From Paramecium octaurelia (lineage: Eukaryota > Ciliophora > Oligohymenophorea > Peniculida > Parameciidae), in contig CAJJDP010000104.1 of the NCBI GenBank assembly GCA_905182995.1, forward strand, positions 211,015 to 275,014: a DNA stretch of 64,000 nucleotides. Reading direction: 5' to 3'. The notes below the pieces were generated by a model that had not been told where the DNA came from, did no database searches, and was given only the letters and a program-made list of their open reading frames with translations. How positions within the stretch are numbered: position 1 is the first letter of the stretch; each line of letters starts with the position of its first letter. The translations under genes and the position numbers were made by a program. Below are positions 55,213 through 64,000 of this stretch, one piece after another.

Positions 55213-58200
55213 ATGTCTGAGAACACACTTTTCAATGAATGTTTAGCTTGTAAAATGAAATTTGAGACAAGACAATAATTGGAGAACCACGTCAAGAGAG
55301 TAAATATCGGCGATTCTATTTAATTAGTTTTGTGTGAGCTCAGATTATGGGTCTTAAAATAAATTGGAGGAGAAATACTAAAGAGAATTATTGAATTTAA
55401 AAAAGAGCAATGCTCCTGGAGCAAGAGAAATTATTGAGACGGGCAGACCTCCACCAGGTTAATAATAAAAGAACCAATTATCTTTGGATGCCTTAAAGGA
55501 TTAAATGAAATAATAAGATGATGAATACAAAAGGTTAAATCGAATGGCCTAGAAAAGAAGAGAGGATGAAATGGATGATGATTTAAATAAACTAAAGAAT
55601 GATAGGCAACAGATCAAAATGAAAAGAGATGATGATAGACAAGCATTTGAAGAATTGTTACATGAGGTTGAATAGAAAAAGGAGAAGGAGATCAGGGCTA
55701 GAATAGAGAAGGATGAGATTCGAAGAGCCTTGATGGACTTAGAGAAAGCAAAATTATCAGCCATCGAACAGGAGAGGAAAAGAGAGTTAGAGAAACTTAT
55801 AGCTGAGAGGGAAGCTCTGAGAATGAAAGAAGGGGAACTCATTAAAGATATTGAATAGATGGAACAGAATACACATATGCTTGATCAGATGAGGTAAGAG
55901 GAAGTCTCAAAAATCAATAACGTAATTGATGGAATGCAATTAAAATAAAAAAACAATACAAAATTGAATGAGGATCTAATTTAGGAAAGATCAGACAACG
56001 TGGCCAAGTTAAAATTAAAGCGAGAATAATTAGAGGGAGAACGACTCAGAATCATGGACAATTTGGATAGACTGCGAAATGGGGATTTGAAGGCTGCTTA
56101 AAGAGGAGGCACTATGAATTTGGTTGCAAATGCAAAGAACATTTTGGGTGATATGAAATAGATGGAGAATTTCAATGCCAAATTACATGATGGAAGATTT
56201 GCAGAACAACAGCAAAGAATAAATCAATTGAAACAATAGAAACCTGAATTTATGTAATTTGATGGAGACGAGGCTTTTGGATAGAGAGCAACTGTTGGAT
56301 AATAGGCTGTGGATATGTATAAAAATAAGAATCCTTAGACTCATGGAGAACTTTAAGCATTCAGATAAGGGATTGAATAGCATGCAAATAGTATGATGGA
56401 TTAAAGTTTGTCACAGAGTGCTAACATGAGCTAAGTCAGGAGATAACCCTCATCCTAAATCAATAGAGCACCAGCCACTAGATTATAGCCCTAATAAACT
56501 ATATAGAGTTTCCCTGATGTGAATTAATAACTTTAATAGCAATAATAATAACAATAATAAATTGAAGTCTTAAAAAATGCTTGGGGTGTACCCATTCCTT
56601 AATTTCAAAATAATTAATTTCAAATGCTACCACAATAACCTTAAGCTTAGTAACCATAATTCCAAATGAATCCTATGATGCAATATAATGCATTTGCTTA
56701 ACCACAAATGATGCCTGCTTACAATCCAGTAATGCAGCAATAACAACTATAGTCATAACAACAAGGGCCAACAGCATTTGGACAATTTGCTTTGAATCAA
56801 TTAGCATTGAATTAGGAAGGTAAAAAAATGAAGGACCCATGGAGCATTTTCAATAGAAAAAATGAGTTTTTTTTGATGAATGAAGTTCGGGGTGTTGATT
56901 TGACAGAAGAGGAGAGAGTGCTAATGAGTCTATAGGCTTAGGAAATTGATAGTCTGAGGGTAATTTCTAGAATTCCTGTAGGGACAGAATTGTATAGATT
57001 TAAGGTTGAGTAATATAAGGAATTGTCCACAATGAGGGCAGAAATAGAGAAGATTGTGTAGGAGTAGCGTTTACAGGATGCAAGAAGAGATTTTGAGATG
57101 GAAAGGAGAGAGGATGATAGACAATGGGAGAATGAGAAATGGGTAGATGATAATAAGAAGTTCATCATTGAGAATAGATTAAGAAAAGATAATACCTAGA
57201 AAAGATAGTAAATGCAAGCGTATAATCAAAGTGAGGGATTCGTAGTTCATTGGGATTACACTTTAGGATTGCCTAGAAGGAGTAATTACAGTTAGGTAGT
57301 ATTTGGAGTTTATAATGGATAACAGGTGATTTGTTAGCCTAGATTGGTTGAACCAAGAGAGAGTGAAACAGAAAATTAAAATCACAATAGATGCATCTTT
57401 GGAGATGCACACTAAGTTTTCGAGGTACCTGCACATCCAGATACCCTGATGATTATGGAAGTTCAAATTCCTTTCAGCAAGAGAGTTGAAGATAACGTAG
57501 GTAGAACTGAAACCTATGGATGGACTTAAGTGGATCTGTTTGATCATAACAAGTAATTGAAACGGGGTAAATTTAAATGTCCTGTTTACTATGGACCTAC
57601 AAGTCCAGAGATTACTGTGGAAGAGATCTAGAATTTGGAACCCATTCCTAATTGTTGGGTCTATTTTAGAATAGGATATCCGAATGATAAAGATTATGGG
57701 GAAGTCAAAACGATTTACCCTGAATAAACTCAACATGAATACATAGTACCTTATATCCATCTGAGAGGATTGTTTGGAAAGAGAGAAAAGGTGAAAAATA
57801 TGAAGGGAATGGAAGAAAGCTATGAAACCAGATATGGGGGCAGAGGATATAAGATGATTGAAGAAATTATAGAGGAGAGTTAATTAGTGGGGGGAGCAGC
57901 AGGAGGTAAATCTAATATGGAAGAATACGAGATTACTGGACAGCCACCTCCTATGCAGAAGTATGGAATGAGGGAGGAAGAACCTCCAATTTAAGATGAT
58001 GGAAAATAGAAAGGATTGAGATTGATCATTTATAGGGTTGATAACCATTAGGCCAGGTCTCATTTGAGAGTTATGGCAGGACTGTTTGAGGAAGGCAATT
58101 TAGTTTTGGATGCAAATGGGTTGCCAGTTGCATTTAATACTTCTATTCACAATCCTTTGGATCAAAAGAATAGACAAGTTTTAGCAAATGAATATATTAT

Positions 58201-60337
58201 ACCCTTACACAAACCTAACGTTGAGTATGATGGAATGAATAATAAGGCATAAGGTCAGGATATCATATTCTAGGAGGAGTATAGAGTATTTCGAAATCTA
58301 TATGCAATGATTAAGAAGAACAAAAAGGATTTATATATTGGATTATAGGTAGTTGAAAAACCCGAGCCAGTTGATTTGTAGGAATCAGTTTTGAATGAAA
58401 CACAAAAGAATTACGCAGGATTAGAATTTGATTTAAAGGGATGGCAATTCCTCAAACTGACTTAAGATGATGGCAGTCTGCTAACTGGAAGATTCAAAAT
58501 GAAATTATTTAAACCACCTTTAAGACGACCGCCTATCGATCCTACTAAAGTATAGGAAATGGATGAAGTTATTGACTTTGCTTTACATTAATTTGCTTAT
58601 ACAGAAAAGGATATTGAAGAATTTAAAAAGTAGATGAAGCATAAACATAAGAAACCGAAATTGGAGGAGATTAAAGATATTCCATTAGACAATAGTCCAT
58701 ATATTCCTAATTTCTAGCAATAATGGATAAATGAATAATTTGAGAGAAGACACGGAATCGATTTTTACATAGATGGATTAAGGTTCTTGCCTGATAAAGT
58801 AACAGCTTGTAAAATGTACATGGAAGTATACAATAGAAGATATGAAAAATTGTTTGATGCTGAAACAGCAGCTCCTGATCTCAATAGCATGGCCTATAAT
58901 CCAACATTTTACTTCAGAAGAGAATTGAGAAAAGAGAAGTTTGATCCAACAGCTATTGCTTTGATCACTGTTGTAACTGTAGACAAGAGTACTAATGATA
59001 ACAGAATTGTTGGTTATGCTGCTATTAATTTATTTTTGAATCCTGGTACTAAATCTCAACCGGAGGATTCTAATGAAGATAATTATGTAGTGTATTCTGG
59101 AGCATATTAAATCCCATTGTTCAGTCAATAGTTAGACAGAACACCACCATTTGATATGAAAAAGATGTAAATAATATATTAAAATGTAGTTACTCCCATG
59201 AACGATCTCCATGTTGCACTGTATTAGTGAGAATGTTTAAAGCACCTTTGAGTGAAGATGGCAAACGAGCTCTATCCATCAAAGAATTTCCGAGCTTAAA
59301 GGATTAAATAGCCAGAAATATCATGAGGCCTCGTCCTTAATATGGGGCAAGTGCCTACAACACTGAATTAGCTCCTATCACTGAATCAGAAAATGAATTG
59401 TTTGCTCAAAGAACTATCAGACCTGATATAAGTGTTCGAGAGGCTGCTTATTTATTAATAAAGGGAGAATAAATTAATAGATAATACAAAGATAATGAGA
59501 TAATCAACTATCTGGATAATCGTATATCCTTGACTCATGACACATTCATGATCGATATGATGTATTTTGCCAAATACAGACCATAAGCTGGATTCAAATT
59601 GACTGTTGATGGATTACATAATGTTGTTAATCAATCACACATGTACGTGGTCTTTTATTCCTTATCATAACCTGGAACCTTTTATCTAGAACCTAGAGAC
59701 ATCACTCAAGGACACATGTGTTCTAATTATGATTTCGATTCCAAAATCAACACTCCTGAATATGATGATGCTTGGTTCAAATTCAAAGAAAATGCCAATA
59801 GATATCAGAATATCATTTTAGACATTAAATCAGTGCCATTCTCAAAACCAGATGGAGCCATCTCAGATGTGGGTTGGACTATCTTGCCTGTATTCTCACC
59901 TGATAATTATGTTGTGTCCAACTGTTATCAATTACCAGTGTTCAGAGGATCAGTCCCAAGAGCTGTGATTGAAGATATTAAAAAACAAGATGCTTGGGAT
60001 TACCTTCGAGATTAAGTCACCAACAATAAAGTGTTTTATCTCAAAAATATGTCCATTATTGTCAGATTAGTGGATGCTTAAAGAGAAGTACTTTTTCATT
60101 TCATTCTAGGGGCATTTTAATAAACGTATGGATTGTGATAGATTACAATATAAGTATCTTCCACAAGGAGATCGAATCAAACAATGGTCTTACAATCCTG
60201 CAGTTGTTTTGGATTAAATGAGTATGAAGACTATTAAATCTTTGATACCATTCAAAGACAACCCTGCTGCTTACAATAGAAAAGTCACAGAGTACTTTGC
60301 CAATTCCTATGGTTTAACTCAATATCTTGGAAATTGA
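55213..60337 (+). CDS. Giant C2HC-finger, coiled-coil, C2-like protein (CCDC17-like)
   Basis: The largest gene here, 1,683 residues. Order: a C-x2-C-x12-H-x4-C finger at residues 10-33 (CLACKMKFETRQQLENH); a charged coiled coil to about 340; a Gln/Pro/Asn-rich linker (390-530) coded mostly by TAA/TAG; a block starting KDPWSIFNRKNEFFLMNEVR with another short coil; then a long C-terminal half of repeated beta-rich, C2-like modules (LRLIIYRVDNHQARSHLRVM, FDPTAIALITVVTVDKSTND, PGTFYLEPRDITQGH). This layout recalls CCDC17, a ciliary protein of unknown role, but that is from memory. Introns of 28, 23 and 22 nt are required. No membrane segment. Confidence 0.78.
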
Positions 60338-60600
60338 TTAGTTGATTATATATATAATATTATATTCCACATTCAAAAGGCTTAGTTGTAATATAAAAAT
60401 AATAGGCAATCACCGTATAAATTATTTAGGTGACTACAATAACTTTATAGATATTTTTAGAATAAACAAAGAATATATTCTTTGGAATTCTTGCTTTGCC
60501 CTCTTAATTTTCAATTGTAGTTGGAGGACAGTATCCAAAATGATTTTATAAAATAATAAGTAAAAATACATTTAAGATACTAAAATGACTATATGATATA

Positions 60601-61124
60601 TCATTTTCTATAGTAAACTCTTTTGATTCTCTGAATCTCCTCTTGAGTCATAAAAGAATTCATAATGGTTTCTCTTTCTCTTAAGTAAGCAGCCGTGTCA
60701 GAAACAACTCCTTTTTTTGCAGTATTGGGAGCAGTATAGCTGAGTTCAACTTTGATGGGGGAATCCTATTTAATGTCCTTTTTGTAAAAATCCCTATCAT
60801 ATTCATATTGCTGTGTTTGTAGATGCTTATTATTATAGTTGGGACGAGGATTGTAGGAATTCTAGTATCGTTCTTCCACAAAGGATTAATTCATCTCCCT
60901 AGGATATTGCTGGTAGTAAGAATATTTTAATTCGTTTCGCTTGTAATTTCTCTTGAACTCTTCATATCTGGCCAACTACTAATCCAATCTACTTTGGTCA
61001 TCTCTTTTATAGAATGCACTTGAGGTCCTATTCTATTCTGGGATATAGTCTCTATATAGATGATAAACAGAGTACGAGATTTAGACATTCCTAAGTTTGA
61101 AAGACTCCGTTGAGGCTGATTCAT
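60601..61124 (-). CDS. Tyr/Gln/Asn-rich basic protein
   Basis: A 165-residue protein starting MNQPQRSLSNLGMSKS, with one 26-nt intron after residue 16. It is rich in Tyr, Arg and Lys (FKRNYKRNELKYSYYQQYPR, QTQQYEYDRDFYKKDIKQD) and ends in LREREETIMNSFMTQEEIQR. No domain or membrane segment. Its composition is like that of ciliary/axonemal or RNA-associated proteins, but I recognise no family. It lies 43 bp downstream of the MAP2K-like kinase on the same strand. Confidence 0.65.
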
Positions 61125-61167
61125 TTCTGTTAATTATAAATAAGTAATCATCAAATAACAAGTAAAT

Positions 61168-62327
<1,160 letters not shown>

Positions 62328-62482
62328 TAATTTATAATATTTTATTTTCAAAGCACTACATCTTGCCAAATTCGGATAATATGTCAATCACTCAATGAAG
62401 CCAAAAAATTGAAATAGAAATTCCTAGATATTGTGATAAATTAATGATGGAATCTCATATTACCCATTTTAATTATAATTAA

Positions 62483-64000
62483 ATGTATTAGGGATCCAAC
62501 CTTTCTCGTACAGGTCAAATGGCTGTATCAAACGAGCAAGTCTCAAACTAGCTGCAACTGCTCAAGGCAAAAATGAGCAATCGTGATACCTGGTAACAAG
62601 GAACCAGTCAGCATCCAGACAGTTATCCTCATACACAACCTACTAAACCATCGCAATCCCCACTTTATCCCAAAAGTGACTATGAATTTTACACCATGAA
62701 GCAACAAGCATAATAGCCAATGTAAACCAGTTCCCAACAAAAGATAATTGATCCACGCACTCTCAATTATCAATAATTATAATAATACAAACAGCAACAA
62801 GTACTTCCTCCTTAAAATTCTAATCGAAATGATCCCTATCTAGGTATGAATGCCATTAATAGACTCAACTACTATGACTAACTTCAAAAGTACAAGGAAG
62901 ACCCATACAAAAAAAGTAATAACTTAAACACTTACAATTCTCCATAGAGCTATTATGAACAATAATAAAATAAAAAGCAATAATAACAGTAAGTAATTCA
63001 ATAACCTCCTAAATATTATGATGATATCTTAACCAAGAAATAATAGCCTTATGGATATTAATAAAATAACAATTATGATTTCACATAATAGCCAATTTCA
63101 TTGCAAAATAAATATGACTTCATGAATTACAATAACAACTACTCGAATAATGGGCTATATGGCAATAATATGTAATATCAAAACCAAAGTAATCCTTATA
63201 ATAATAACAATTATAATTATAATTAGCAATAGTTCTCCTCTTAAAACAATCAATATAATCCATACAATCTTTATGGCAATCAGAATTTAAACACTTAATA
63301 AAACCAATAATAATCTTCATAGAATCAATATAATTACAATTAGAACACATAGTCCTTATCTCCACTCAAGCAATAATAGCCAGCCTAATAATTCAAGTAT
63401 TCTCAAAACAACTCTTAACCTCAACTCGAAAAAAGAGAAAGACAATTTGAAAGATAATATGATCCACTCCCTGAATAATAAAAGCAAATGCAGCAGACAC
63501 CAGAACAATACAACAAACCTTAACCCCGAAAACCACAACAACCCATGTAATAGCCATCTTACAATTCAAACAACAATAGAGCATTAAATCCTATTGATGA
63601 ATTACCTGCTGTTGCTAAGAAAAATCAAACCAATTCTATTCCACCTCCAGAGGATGACGATGATGGCTACTTACAAGAATGTCCAGAAGGGTGTGGCAGA
63701 AGATTCAAGGAAAATGCCTTAGACAAACATATTAAAGTATGTAAGAAGGTATTTTAATCAAAAAGAAAAGAATTCAATTCAAAAGCACATAGATAAGTTA
63801 ATTAAGAATAAGCAAAATTAGAAAAGCAAGGATTGGTTAAAGATAAAATAATTGAAAAAAAAAAATAAATGGCTTAAAATGGAGATCCGAAATGGAAAAA
63901 GCAATCAGAAGCATTTAGATAAATGATAAATGCAGCAAAATCTGGAGGAACTGCCGATATTCAACCTTAAGATGACTTAGTTGAATGTCCTGGTTGTGGT
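62483..64000 (+). CDS. Q/N-rich C2HC zinc-finger protein (ZC2HC1-like), cut by window edge
   Basis: 506 codons to the window end without a stop. The first 370 residues are extremely rich in Gln, Asn, Tyr, Ser and Pro, many Gln coded by TAA/TAG, a prion-like low-complexity composition. Then comes a C2HC finger, ECPEGCGRRFKENALDKHIK followed by VCKKVF (C-x3-C-x11-H-x4-C), typical of ZC2HC1/zf-C2HC_2 proteins, a basic stretch (KWKKQSEAFRQMINAAKSGG) and the start of a second finger (VECPGCG) at the edge. Family members usually have two to several such fingers. Cell role unknown. No intron is needed so far. Confidence 0.8.

Overview
The window is a macronuclear chromosome segment of a Paramecium-like ciliate, most likely of the P. 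aurelia group. Three things show this. TAA and TAG are read as glutamine throughout, and TGA is the only stop: proteins recognisable by family (deoxyhypusine synthase, RPN11, CK2 beta, H2A, ATG8) are only continuous under that code. Introns are tiny, mostly 20-32 nt and GT...AG. The DNA is very AT-rich with short intergenic gaps, down to 6 bp between convergent genes and 15 bp between divergent ones. I assembled exons by hand; for nearly every gene the exon total divides by three.

Layout. 1-9.6 kb: a protein kinase (cut by the window edge), a WD40 protein, a DHHC palmitoyltransferase, a poly-Q propeller-like protein, a CFAP144/FAM183 ciliary protein, an FCP/SCP-type phosphatase with a long N-terminal extension, and histone H2A. 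9.4-12.9 kb: a membrane protein gene and the start of a two-domain COA1-like mitochondrial gene appear twice as exact 1,310-bp copies separated by a single N, which looks like an unmerged assembly overlap. 13.3-23.9 kb: coiled-coil protein, NT-C2 protein, ATG8, zinc-ribbon/vWA protein, Myb protein.

24.8-36.4 kb: the most unusual part. Three same-strand, intronless genes (794, 940 and 904 residues) encode proteins made almost wholly of divergent ubiquitin-like (beta-grasp) units, about 10, 13 and 12 each, with no terminal Gly-Gly and no intein-like module. A protein kinase, a small acidic/lysine-rich protein and a coiled-coil protein lie between them. Next come a MGVCC (predicted myristoylated) zinc-ribbon protein, a RAB21-like GTPase and a secretory poly-Asn protein.

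39.7-64 kb: Cys-rich type I membrane protein, deoxyhypusine synthase, TRAF-like zinc protein, coiled-coil proteins, RRM protein, tail-anchored protein, CK2 beta, ribosomal eL38, a kinase with a HGD catalytic loop, proteasome RPN11, a 1,683-residue CCDC17-like protein, a MAP2K-like kinase, and a Q/N-rich C2HC zinc-finger protein running off the right edge. Ciliary/basal-body style proteins, kinases and ubiquitin/proteasome/autophagy functions are mixed without operon logic, as expected of a ciliate chromosome. No tRNA, rRNA, transposon, virus-like element or CRISPR array was recognised.
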